A DNA stretch of 64,000 bases from Epiperipatus broadwayi (Eukaryota > Onychophora > Udeonychophora > Euonychophora > Peripatidae). The position numbers and the translations under genes are program-made. Location of the stretch: positions 1 through 64,000 of the forward strand of contig JAQFVV010006642.1 in the NCBI GenBank assembly GCA_028023455.1. Reading direction: 5' to 3'. Positions 42,640 through 53,187 of the stretch are shown piece after piece (position 1 is the stretch's first letter; every line of letters begins with the position of its first letter). The notes beneath the pieces were generated by a model. The model searched no databases. It was not told where the DNA came from and saw only the letters and a program-made list of their open reading frames with translations.

Positions 42640-43308
42640 AGATCACCATTCACTAATAATAAATGGTGGAAATTTATTATTTGATAATATTCGTAAAGTT
42701 GTTGATCTAAATGAAAATCCAATTATATCAAAAATTAAATACTGGAATGCACATAAAATAATACATGGGGAAAATAACGTAAACAAAGGGTCTCTTGGGA
42801 TTACCAATCAGCAACTGATTTTGAGATCAAAATTCTGGTTCATTGAGGCAAAATTTCAAGATTTCTTAATAAAAATCAATCTGGTCTCCCTCCCTACAAA
42901 CTCATTTTTGGCATACTGGAGAAATTTCAAGAAGATCAATCCTGTGTGCTGGATGTGTGAGAGAGGATGAATCAATTGACCACATTTTTCTTAGATATCC
43001 CACTATGTCCAATTACAGATCTATAACTCATGAATTGTACAGCAATACGAATGCAAACTATAAATCAATTAAAAACGACTATATAGTTCAGGGTCTATTT
43101 ATGGACATAAGATGCGATTTTTGTGTATTATGCCCTGTGGTGTGTTAGATGTAAAGTAATGATTGAAGGGATGACAGACTCACATTATACTATATTTAAG
43201 AATATCATGGAGAAAATCATGAAGAAGGACCGACTAATTGCTCCAAGCTATATCACAAGAGCAACATGGGAGAAGGTTGGATTTACTTTGTCTCAAATAG
43301 ATATATAA
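42640..43308 (+). pseudogene. LINE B ORF2 C-terminus with CX2C...H finger
   Basis: Around 42945-43020 the sequence reads CWMC and, after a frame change, DESIDHIFLRYPTMSNYRS: the finger found at the end of ORF2 in many LINEs, with the last Cys replaced. The frame then reaches TRATWEKVGFTLSQIDI and stops at 43306. About 50 nt of UTR with AATAAA follow. Confidence 0.7.
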
Positions 43309-43605
43309 TTAATGTTTTGTGTTTGTAACATTCAATATAGCAATAGAATAAAATTATTCTTTAAAAAAATAATAATTTCTACACTTGTAGATATAAATGA
43401 AGCTTAGTTACCAATGAATGTTGATAATATTTATATGTACTTCATGATCAAACGGTGCCCTGGCACCCTCTTTTTAGTGATGCTCACCTGCAGTGCAGAT
43501 CTAGCCGGCCAGAATACATGGTTATGCAAATAATGTTAAATGTAACTTAAATTGAAAACAAAAAAAAGTATAAAATTTTTGAAGAAATAAAACGTGATTT
43601 TTTTT

Positions 43606-43778
43606 AGTAATAAGGTAATGCTTAGCTTTCTTTCTCCATTCTACTGAAGAAAAATGTTTTTAAATAATGTATATACATATATTTTAAAATCCTCATTATG
43701 ACACATTATGCAGACAGATTTAAAAACATTTTTCTTCTGTGGAATGGAGAAAGAAAGTTAGGCATTACCTTATTACTA
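43606..43778. repeat. Small hairpin element
   Basis: Arms 43606-43664 and 43719-43778 are inverted copies with few mismatches (AGTAATAAGGTAATGC; TTTCTTTCTCCATTC; GAAGAAAAATGTTTTTAAA). The loop is about 54 bp. Possibly a small MITE. Confidence 0.75.
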
Positions 43779-43790
43779 AAGACAAATTTT

Positions 43791-45575
43791 GTTTTTTAAT
43801 AGTAATCATCATCGAGATACCACATACAGTTTATCAGTTTTGTAGCCAAAAATTTCAAAAATTGATGTTGATGTAGATCTTACAGTGAATTTTCAGTAAG
43901 CAAAAGCAGTCTTTTCCAATGGATGATTTGCTTTTTTTAAAACAAATTTAAATCATTTACCTGTTTAATTAAATCCTTTTTTACGCAAAAGTAGTTTTAC
44001 TAAGAGGAAATATGATAATCTTAAACCATGTTAATTTCTCAGCAATACTAACCTAAGTTCAAATGTATAGAGTCAATTTCAAGCAAAGTGAACTCATTTT
44101 ACGTATCTTTATTATTATTGACATCTGTTTTGCTATCATTACTATTTATATTATTTAATAAATAAATTTATAAATATTGAACTGGATGTAATAAATGTGA
44201 ATAGTCATCTGTTCCAATCATCTGATATATTACATTTTTATTATGGCTGCCATATTTCAAGAAAAAAAATGACCAATCACTCTACAGTATACATGCATTA
44301 TAGGAATATGTCCTTTAAAAAAAATCAAATATCTTTACTGCTCAGGAGTCCATAAAATGTAAGAATTGAAATTGATCTATTTAAAAGTCTGATAATCTGA
44401 TATTCTATGATTACCCTACACCATGAAGGATAATAAATTCTTTGCCATCTGCCTTGGAGCCATTTTAACCATTTATACAAATATCACAGGCGTTTGACTT
44501 TTATTAATATTGTGATGGCTACCGATCATAGTAACAGATATTAACATTTTGACACCAAGTTGATGTAAGTCAAATGGTTGTTATATTTTCATTAATTGTT
44601 AACAACATTATCCTAAGAAAATTATTCCTGAAATGCATGTGCAGGCAGAGTAATTTATTATTTTTTCCAGGTAATATGGGAGCCATATTAAAAGGAGTAC
44701 TAGACATAACATTTGGATGAGATATCTCTACAAATTCATTTACATTACTGGTATTATCATTTAAATCAGAAATTTTCTAAATAGGAGAGCTTACCTACAA
44801 TTTGAAAAACAAGTCAATTTACAATACCTTTCTAAATTCTTCTTAATTATTGGAAGGGGGAGGGAGGATCTTTAATCAGGATTGCTTAAACGTAAAATAA
44901 TTTAGCCACTAAGACATCCAAATCCAATTTCAAAGCAACTATTTTAATTATTTGCCCTGGATAAGTTCACTCTAAATAATTTCATTCTATTAAACTGTTT
45001 TTATTGTTGCTTGGAATGTGTTAAATATACTACATACTTACATGCAGGCGAAAAAAGATTCCAATTGCAATGATTAAAGAATAAAAATTTGATTGCACGA
45101 ATACTTAAGTTTTTTATAGCAGTTATTGCTAAAAGCACAGAAGGTTCATAATGTTCAGATCCTGCAATATATTGTTATTGGAAATAAATAAAGAGATGAT
45201 GAAAAACAAACATATAAAGAAGAAAGTGACTGGAGGTGATATTGAAGATTTGATGATTCAACATTTAATCCTACAAGGCAGTAAGAGGTGCTGTGAGTTG
45301 GACTTTATTTACTGGTTGTTCAAAGTTAACATTTATACTTGAAGTCTTTTCACTACTTACTAAATCTGTTAATTTATTACCCAACATATTTGTACATATA
45401 TGTCTAAGAATATGAGTAATTTTTTAAAGCAAAATTGTAATTTTTTAACTGTCTAGAAAACAACCTATATTTAAATTATGTAGAAGAAACAAAACACAGA
45501 ACCAAAGTTTTATCAGAAATTATGTATGTGCTTTAAAAATGGCTAGAGTAACTGGAAACACTATTTATAGGTATA
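43791..45575. other. AT-rich stretch without recognised features
   Basis: No domain, repeat or RNA-like structure recognised. Confidence 0.5.
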
Positions 45576-45579
45576 TTTA

Positions 45580-47190
45580 AGCTTTCTGTCTAAAAGCATG
45601 TTAATAATGTTTGACATAGATAGTAAAAGTATTTCTTTTCCTTTTTCTATGATCACCTGCTGTCAACTAAAGTAATAGTACAATTTATTAATTTCAACAC
45701 CAAACTCATTTTTAACTTTTGTCTTTATCTATGAAGGATTGGCATTCAAACTTGAACCTATGCAATTATGTATCCTGGATGCTCCTTTTAACTTCTCTTT
45801 TACTATCCAGCTAATAGTTAAAATTAAAAATCAAACCTATGATTTCGAACCCTAGATAATTTTATAGAGTTATGTAGATTTCACATCAGATCAGTATCTA
45901 CATATTTTATTAAACTCAATAGTATTTTAAATATGCAGACTTATCTCTTGGATAAGAGTATTAATACAAACCCAAAATCACACGATTTTTTTTCCAGCTT
46001 TTACAATAAATAAGGAAAATTCTTTTTCTTTACTAGTACTATCTATTGTAAACCTGAGTACTTAGTAGTTACTATATGGTAGTGCAGTTTACTAATTTTT
46101 GTTCACATGTCTGGAACCTACACAGTTATGTATTTGGAAGATATTTATAATTTTTTCCATCATCAAACTAATTGTATGAAATTAAAAAATCCCTAAAGTT
46201 TTGAATCCAAACCGGAACTACTGAGTGCTTCTATGCAGTGATAGAATGAGAATCTTGAGCATAAGTCCTCAGACTGATATCAGTTATGGTATTTGCAGGG
46301 TCCAAGCTTCTTATAAATTTTGCTATTAATAAAGCCATTCAATTGGTTATATTTTATTGATAGATCTGACCTTAGATCTGTAAGCACATATTGTACTAAT
46401 TCAATTCTATTCTAATTTAAGGCTAGAAATATTAGAATCAATGTAACATATATATATTCTTTCAGCTTACCATAATATTATAAACAAGAACAGTCCTCTC
46501 TCAATTTTGCATCATTGAATAATCAGAATTGTTTTCTATATTATCAGCACAATACACTTGATTTTATTTCAGCTTAATATACAATTAAAAATATTAGTAG
46601 TTTCTCCTTTCTTCTTCTCTAGCACCACCTACTCTAAGATTGAGAAATAATGGTTGCTGCATTACCAATACAATTTCCCTTGGTTCTTTTAGCCTACCAT
46701 AGTACTATAAAGAAAATCAGTTTTCTCTCTACTCTCACATTATCTATTGAGTAATCAATGAGTACTTACTGCATTACTAATGTGACATTACATGATTTTT
46801 TTAGCTTATTACAGTATTATAAGTTCTCCTGTCCACTTTAGTACCATATGATATACGATTGAGTAATTAATGAATAATTGATTCATTACCAAAATAGTAT
46901 TTCTTGGTTATTTTAGTTTCCTATAGTATTAAAACAATAGTAGTTTCTTTTTTACCTACTCCAGTATCAGCTACTGTAATAATGAATAATTATGATAACT
47001 TATTACCTCAGTACTACAATGTCACTTAATTCTTCCATATTATTATGACATAAAATTTGAGCAGTTTTTCTCTACCCTAGTGCCATCTATTGTAAGATTG
47101 AGTAATCAGTGGACACTGACTACAGACCCAATCCAGTTATTCGATTACTTAGCTTATTACAATATACAAAGACATTTCTCATTCTCTATG
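45580..47190 (+). repeat. Degenerate satellite, about 115-bp monomers
   Basis: A diverged unit recurs head to tail: an AGCTTATTACAGTATTATAA-like start, then a CTCTACTCTAGTACCATCTA-like middle, TTGTAAGATTGAGTAATCA, and CTGCATTACCAATACA. Units start near 45998, 46465, 46571, 46691, 46802, 46914, 47036 and 47151; a weaker unit lies near 45580. A SINE-like repeat (46205-46345) interrupts the array. Monomers differ by many substitutions, so the array is old. Confidence 0.7.
46205..46345 (+). repeat. SINE-like repeat, copy 2
   Basis: Homologous to 35775-35915: TGCAGTGATAGAATGAGAAT, GAGCATAAG, AAGCTTCTTATAAATTTTGC and AATAAAGCCATTCAATTGG. It sits inside the satellite. The family is not identified. 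Confidence 0.45.
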
Positions 47191-48886
47191 GCTGTGGGAT
47201 TAGTCTGAACACGCTAAAGATTAGATAGAAAAAAAATCTGTAATATGCTAAAAGAACCAAATGATATGAAGATATATCTAATAGAATATTATAATCAAGT
47301 AACATCATGTGATCAGTTGTAACAATTTGACGCCACACTTTTTATTTTAGCATATGATTTTTTCAATTATTTCAATCTTGTTTACCTATCTCAGGTAGTG
47401 CTTACCTTTACTATGTTTTCCAGTATTATCGTTAAAAAATTTAAAACTTTATTTAATCAAATTTCTACACACAATCAACTAATATATTCCACAGGAAATG
47501 TATTGAAACAAATGTCAACATAATAACTCTTTTTTAAAATCCTAAATAATAATTTATTTCATTTCTGAAGTAATTAATCATTTTAACACCTTAAATATTT
47601 TGACTTGCATCAACTTTATACATTTTAACTACTAATTTTATTTTAATTCTGTCAAGTAAAATTTTTTTAAATACACATATATATATATACTCACACATAG
47701 AAATGCATAATATAAATTGTCAATGCAACTTCGATCGAATAAATTAAATTAGACAAATTAATGCGAAAAAACTTCCAAATTTATAGACATTCAACGTAAA
47801 ATTTCCGAAAACCAATCCGATTGTAGCTATATATAACGCTATAACATATTAGTCAATCCCTTTAAAATTAATTCTTTTCACAGATGATGCCCCCTCACCC
47901 AACAAATGGTGAATAGAAAAAAATAATAATCAAATAATGTTTTGATGATAAATCGTGCTACTAAAAGCTTCATATATTACAGCTGAAAAATTGCTGCTTA
48001 AGGAGATAAAATTTTATTCTCTATTCTAAAGCTCATATTTTTTGCTGTTAATCTATTCAAATTAAAAACTACACCATCAAACACTTGATTAATAACTATT
48101 AGCAATTTCTTTCCGATCTCACTATGTTTAGCAAAATATGGAAGCAAAGATCATGTGATGCAACTTGATATCTGCTTCATAAAACTCTATAAACCATTTC
48201 AAAAACAACTGCCACAAGAATTAAAAGCAAAAACAAAGTTGGATTCATGTTAAGTTTTTATTTCATGTACTTCATATTTTATATCAACAATAATAATATT
48301 TTGTCTTGTTTCATTGTATAGAATGTATGCAGTACAGATGCTTCTGGGTGCAACGATGTAATTTTAAAAATGATCGCAAACTGAGTCAAATGTATTTACA
48401 ACATCAACATAACGATATGTATATATGTATCGACACTTTTTCCTTTGTGTGACAGCAACCATTTCTAATTTCATTATTTATTTATTTTATTAAATTGAAA
48501 CAATCGAAGCATTCTTAAAAACGGTACCATAACTTCTTGGATCTATATATAGGGGGGAGCATAAAAATTTTGAAACTAATATAAAACACTGTGTTAACAA
48601 TTTTTTCTAAGTTTCTGAAGCCTTCCATTTTTAAGATTACAAAGAGTTGTTTTAATTCTTTTATGTTAGATACTGTATCTTTATCCTAGGATGGATATAT
48701 TATTAAATAATCTCAAATTTCTATATCACTTATCAAAAGATAACTAAAATACTTTCTTCACCTGTTCAAAATATTATCATTATAATGTTAAAAAATCTAG
48801 AAATTTAGAAAAATTACGAGTTTTTAGATTTATATGTTATTCTCAAAGTGCCTAAAGCGATTGCTGTTTTGCAATTTTAATGTACC
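47191..48886. other. AT-rich stretch without recognised features
   Basis: A TCATGTGAT-type motif occurs at 47313 and 48152, as in the tails of the hairpin elements, but I cannot define an element around it. Confidence 0.45.
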
Positions 48887-49020
48887 AAATAGCTTATGCT
48901 GGTCTTGCATTGGTGGTCGAGAGGTCAGCGCGACTGCCTTGCACTTGCAGGCAGTTGCCCGGGTTGCGGGTTCGCGTCCCGGCCGATGCTATGACACTTA
49001 AAAAAAAATAGTTTATGCTG
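48887..49020 (+). mobile_element. tRNA-derived SINE with 15-bp target duplication
   Basis: Repeats AAATAGCTTATGCTG (48887-48901) and AAATAGTTTATGCTG (49006-49020) flank a 104-bp insertion. The tRNA-like body is 48907-48989: acceptor strands GCATTGG and CCGATGC pair over seven positions (one G-T), the A box TGGTCGAGAGG (48914-48924) is perfect, and the B box GGTTCGCGTCC (48969-48979) has one change. The 83-nt length and D-arm resemble Ser/Leu-type tRNAs. A short tail (TATGACACTT) and poly-A follow. It depends on a LINE for mobility. Confidence 0.85.
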
Positions 49021-49147
49021 TCTAATTAATCTTATCGTTTTTTGTTCTTTCAATTTATGTCAGTTTGTTATTCTGCCAATTAGAGAATGTCTTGTTTTCT
49101 TTTAACTAAATTACTAATAAAAGAATTTACTTATACTGAATTTTTTT

Positions 49148-49260
49148 ATATATGTAAATAGAGGGATTTGAACTCAGGGTTTTTCAGTCACATGATTGAA
49201 ATAGAATGAAGAATGAATAGACCGAAAAATCCTGATTTCAAATCCATCTATTTACATATA
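49148..49260. repeat. Small hairpin
   Basis: Arms 49148-49185 and 49223-49260 (TATATGTAAATAGAGGGATT / AATCCATCTATTTACATATA and neighbours) are inverted copies with a loop of about 37 bp. Confidence 0.7.
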
Positions 49261-49264
49261 ATAA

Positions 49265-49695
49265 TAATTGTCAGAGAAAAAAAAAAACAATTTTTTCGAT
49301 CAATCCTAAAATTTATGCCACTTGTCCCAACAGCATGTCTTACTAACATGATGATCTTGAAAACCCAAATAGACATTCTTAATGTTTAACAACTGTTGTA
49401 AGCTAGCTAGCCAAATAATGTAGCTAATGTACCGGATGAATCTACTTTTTTGTGCTAATATGTTGTTTTACAGCAACTATCATTTTACTTTGGAATAGAG
49501 TAATCTGTGGTTAGCTCGGAAATCTATAAATATAAAAGTTCTTGTCATCTTTGTTTTAAATTCGGATTTCTAACTGTAATGAAATCCATAAAATATCATT
49601 AATATAAGCTGAATGCATTCAAGTCTCTGCAATGTTTCTCTTTAAACAATATTTTTGTTATAATACAGCCACATATTGTTCAAATATTAGTATAG
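49265..49695. other. AT-rich stretch without recognised features
   Basis: No domain, RNA-like or repeat structure seen. Confidence 0.45.
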
Positions 49696-49699
49696 TAAC

Positions 49700-50455
49700 A
49701 TCATTCTTCATACAATAGTTCCCCCTAGTGCAAGATATAGTAATTAATAGATGCTAGAAGATTTGTGCATCTCATGTCTACTTATCCAATATTCTCAAAC
49801 TAGTGTCTTTCTCATGGCGGTTATCAGTGAAGAGCCTTAGTCTGAGAACAATGCATCTAGACTTCTGAATTTAGAATGCATCTTTCCAGTAATTCTCATT
49901 TACTTATCTATCTAATCAATTATAAAGCAACAGGCTCAAACTGAAAACACAAGAATGTTTTCAATCCAAGATAATTTGCTTGTACTGTAATACAGATTTA
50001 AACTCAGTTCAATATCTATATATTTTGATGTCTTTGGTTGTTAATAACTATAGTCACCAACATCCTTTGGCTAGGATTGGTTTTAAATCATTATAAAATC
50101 ACATGACAATCACTTTTTATTTTTACACAAGCTATTAAAATAGTAGCAACGCTCTCCAATATAGTAGATGACTAAATATTTAAAAGATAATTGTTGGAGA
50201 GATACATTAGATCCAAATATTTAGGTGCACTACCATCAGATATATGGCTCCTAATGGATGACTTCTATAAGCTAGAAATTAGTCTGGTGATACTGAATGA
50301 ATAGGCATTAGATAGAGATTTAAGTGCTTAAACCTTCTGGGATCTATTGATTATGCAACCTTGCACTGAGTGGCATTACTGTTTGAAGAGAGAGTTGATG
50401 CTATTTTAATAGTTGCTCAAGGATAAGAAGTGATCAAGTGATGTTATAATGGCTT
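49700..50455 (+). mobile_element. H1 element, diverged
   Basis: Left arm (AGTTCCCCCTAGTGCAAGAT ... TAATTAATAGATGCTAGAAG ... ACTTATCCAATATTCTCA) and right arm (GATACTGAATGAATAGGCAT ... CTTCTGGGATCTATTGATTA ... TGCACTGAGTGGCATTACTG) are inverted relatives of the H1 arms. A tail with AGTGATCAAGTGATGTTATA follows. Duplications were not resolved. It is larger than other H1 copies and may hold a nested insertion. Confidence 0.6.
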
Positions 50456-50589
50456 AACACCAGTTTGAACCCCAGGATATTAGCGATTATGGTTATAAAA
50501 AAACAAAGACATCAAAATATATAGATATTAACCTGGCTTCAGATCTGTATATGCAAATTAAATTGAATTAATAATATTATTGTGTCTTT

Positions 50590-50860
50590 AGTTTCAGTTT
50601 GATGCTTTAAAGCTGATGAAAGAGGTAAAAGGTAGTTTCTGGAGGGATGCATTAGATCGAAAGGTCTAGGTGCATTGCTGTAAGACCCATGACTCCTCAT
50701 TGATAAAAGTCAGATGCTAGAAAGTAGTCTGGGAATATTGGATAAGTAGGCAGTAATAGGTTCTAAAATGCACAAAACTTCCAGAACTTTTTGGGTGCCA
50801 AGACAGAGTTACAACTATTTTAATAGAGGTAGTCATGTGTTGTTTAACGGTTTTGGCTGA
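50590..50860 (+). mobile_element. H1 fragment, right half only
   Basis: Matches the right arm and tail of H1 (CTAGAAAGTAGTCTGGGAAT, TTGGATAAGTAGGCA, GAGTTACAACTATTTTAATA, GTCATGTGTTGTTTAACGG) without the left arm: a 5'-truncated copy. Confidence 0.6.
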
Positions 50861-52285
50861 AATATTAAATAGTGGCAGATTATTTGACTTCACAGGATAA
50901 ATATCATTATTTCCAATAGCTTTGAGCCAAAGTTTCTTATTTCTTCAAGAATAAAATCTCCAAACATTTCTCTTTCTATGATATGTGTGCAGTAATGCTA
51001 TCCAATAATATAAGGTTCCTTCGCTGAAGTTTTTCACTGTAAATGTACTGTTGAACTATTGATTTTTAATAACATTAACTTTTTGTTACTTCATATTTCC
51101 TATGCCCCTCTTAAAAAATTAATAGCAGTCTACTTGATTAATTATTGTTCTTCTCTCTATTAAAATGATTTTTACTCAAAAGGCTGTACCAGTCTTACAT
51201 TTTGACAATAATTTAGCTATAAGTATGCTCGTTTCTTTAAATTATTGGAGAATTTGCATTATGTAAAGTTAGCATATTCAATGAAACTATTCATAGGAAA
51301 AAAAATAGAATACAGTACTTATCTTTCTTCTTATTAATATTTCCATCCTGTTTTTATTATTATAATTATTATTACTTATATTGTAATAATTTTTACTATT
51401 TTAATGGATAATCCAGTAGATTAACCAGATTATAGGAGACAAAACATTTTAAATCCTTCCATATTTTATTATACATGGGAAACTTTAAATAAGATTGCTT
51501 AAAAAAATAATTATATTCTGCCCACTCTAGAGCCATCTATTGTTAGCTTGAGTAATTAGCAGACACTTAATATAATGTTAGAAAATCCCCCAATTTCAAG
51601 CTGATCGGTTTCTATTTTCCTCATTAATAAATCCATTTCCTGGAGAATTACAACTAAAGTCGACTTTGTAGTGTAATGAGGTTTTGTAGGTATGTGTGTA
51701 TATATATAAGAAAAGATTGAAATACAAAATGGATGTGAAAAAGAGCATCGAAGTCAGAATTGGATAAAAATATAATTATACAAAAATATAATCCCAATAA
51801 CATAATTAATTGGAAGATAATTAATAATGAATGTGAGTAATGAGTTACATTTATATTAGTTTAAACGCCTGAAAATAGTAAGGCAATAGAAACAGAGTAG
51901 ACAGAAAAGTCAAGACACTAAATATCGCATAGTAAGAAATATATGTGTAATAATCAACAAAACATTGTAGTTTATATAGAGGTCAAGCTTTTGTCACACA
52001 TTGGATATTATAAAACATATTTAAAAACGAGCAATATATATTAATCATGCAAAAAAACAATATTGTTACATGAAAGATATTGTTGAGATTGCAGGGGAAA
52101 CCCAGAAAAATACACCAAATGCAACTTATGTGATGAAACAGATCTTTTATTCTTTATATTATTTGAGCTAAAAACATAAAATGACCAAAAACTATTATGG
52201 TTTCACATTAGGTTAATTCATTTGTTAGAGGCATAAGTTCGATTAGTTCTAGTCTTCAATGACTCAGGTAAAAGCCAAAATGATT
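50861..52285. other. AT-rich stretch with one stray satellite monomer
   Basis: At about 51495-51600 one unit resembles the satellite at 45.6-47.2 kb (CCCACTCTAGAGCCATCTAT, TGTTAGCTTGAGTAATTAGC). Otherwise nothing was recognised. Confidence 0.45.
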
Positions 52286-52289
52286 TTCT

Positions 52290-52400
52290 AGCATGGATTT
52301 TATAGCATTGCATTATCTGGTATACATTGATTGTTTACAATAGATGGCTCTGCTCAAGTAAGCATATGAGAGGTCATGTGATGTTGTGGAAATTATTTTT
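52290..52400 (+). mobile_element. H1 tail fragment
   Basis: CATTGATTGTTTACAATAGA and TATGAGAGGTCATGTGATGT resemble the end of the right arm and the tail of H1. No left arm. Confidence 0.4.
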
Positions 52401-52546
52401 CCTGAAAAACCAGTTAGTTTATAAATATTCGTTTTATCATAAAATTATTCTAAAGATTGGTATGTGTCCAATTTTATTGTCAATCTTAATAGACAGATTC
52501 ATTTAAAAAGAAAATTTACCGTAACTTGTCATGTTTATTATAATAG

Positions 52547-52651
52547 CAAACTCTCCAGACAGTAGTGACACCCAGTGCAAACTTTAGTAATCAATGAATG
52601 CAGGAAGATTTACACACTGGATGGCACTACTGTCTGGATAGTTTGCTAAAT
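52547..52651. mobile_element. Short H1-derived hairpin
   Basis: Arms GCAAACTCTCCAGACAGTAG (from 52547) and its near complement ending at 52651 enclose about 40 bp including TAGTAATCAATGAATGCAGG. The arm ends match H1 (CTCTCCATACAGTAGTGCC). The tail is missing. Confidence 0.6.
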
Positions 52652-52662
52652 TGTGTGAGAGA

Positions 52663-53187
52663 AATAATGTTGTGTTTGTGGATGTATGGGACTGGTTTAT
52701 TAGAAAGAGGGAGTTGTATAGTAAAGATGGTTTGCACTTAGGAAAACAAGGAAGTGAAGTTTTAGGGAGTCTGATATTTAAAGAATATAATTCGGGAAAC
52801 CTTTAAAGGGGGTGAGCTTTTAAATTGTAATATTATCAAAAAGAAGAAGAATGAGGGATATAAGAAATAAGCAAAAGATGGTTGATTTAGATATAAGTGT
52901 AGATGTGGAGAGGGAATGGTTTTGTGAGATTAGTGGTAAGAAAGTTTGTTATAAACATAATGGAGAAGAAGGAAGCAAAAGAATTTATAAAAGAGTGGTT
53001 AGGAAAGAATAAATTGTTAAAATTGGGTTTTTGAATATGCAAGGTGGTAGGAGACCAGAAAAATGGCTGGAATTAAATAAAGCAATTGAAATGAAGGGCT
53101 TGAGGTATTAGCAGTAGTGGAAACTCATCTAAGAGAAGAAGAAAAACCTATTTTGGAAGAGGTAGTATGGCAGGGTATAAACAGGTT
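52663..53187 (+). pseudogene. LINE fragment: SGNH-hydrolase tail followed by endonuclease start
   Basis: The plus strand reads NNVVFVDVWDWFIRKRELYS and KDGLHLGKQGSEVLGSLIFK, the C-terminal D-x-x-H block of SGNH-hydrolase (esterase) domains as found next to some LINE ORFs. It continues with a spacer (ISGKKVCYKHNGEEGSKRIY) and then IGFLNMQGGRRPEKWLELNK and, after a one-base shift, VLAVVETHLREEEKP, the start of an APE-type endonuclease. This is a different LINE family from A/B and RTE. The rest is missing. Confidence 0.7.

Larger units (their letters stand above)
37600..43360 (+). mobile_element. LINE B: decayed relative of LINE A
   Basis: Plus-strand element with the same domain order as LINE A: Lys/Asn-rich leader, RRM-like ORF1 region, knuckle, APE endonuclease, RT with YMDD, C-terminal CX2C...H finger, and a 3' end with AATAAA followed by A-rich sequence near 43360. 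ORF2 is broken by many stops and frame changes. Protein similarity to LINE A is clear but moderate, so these are different subfamilies or old copies. Confidence 0.85.

Noticed and set aside
45580-47190. CRISPR-like repeat-spacer array
   Set aside because: Whole monomers recur with drift; there are no short identical repeats with unique spacers, and the DNA is eukaryotic.
48907-48989. Genuine tRNA gene
   Set aside because: T-arm and anticodon arm have mismatches, and the target duplication with poly-A shows it is a SINE insertion.
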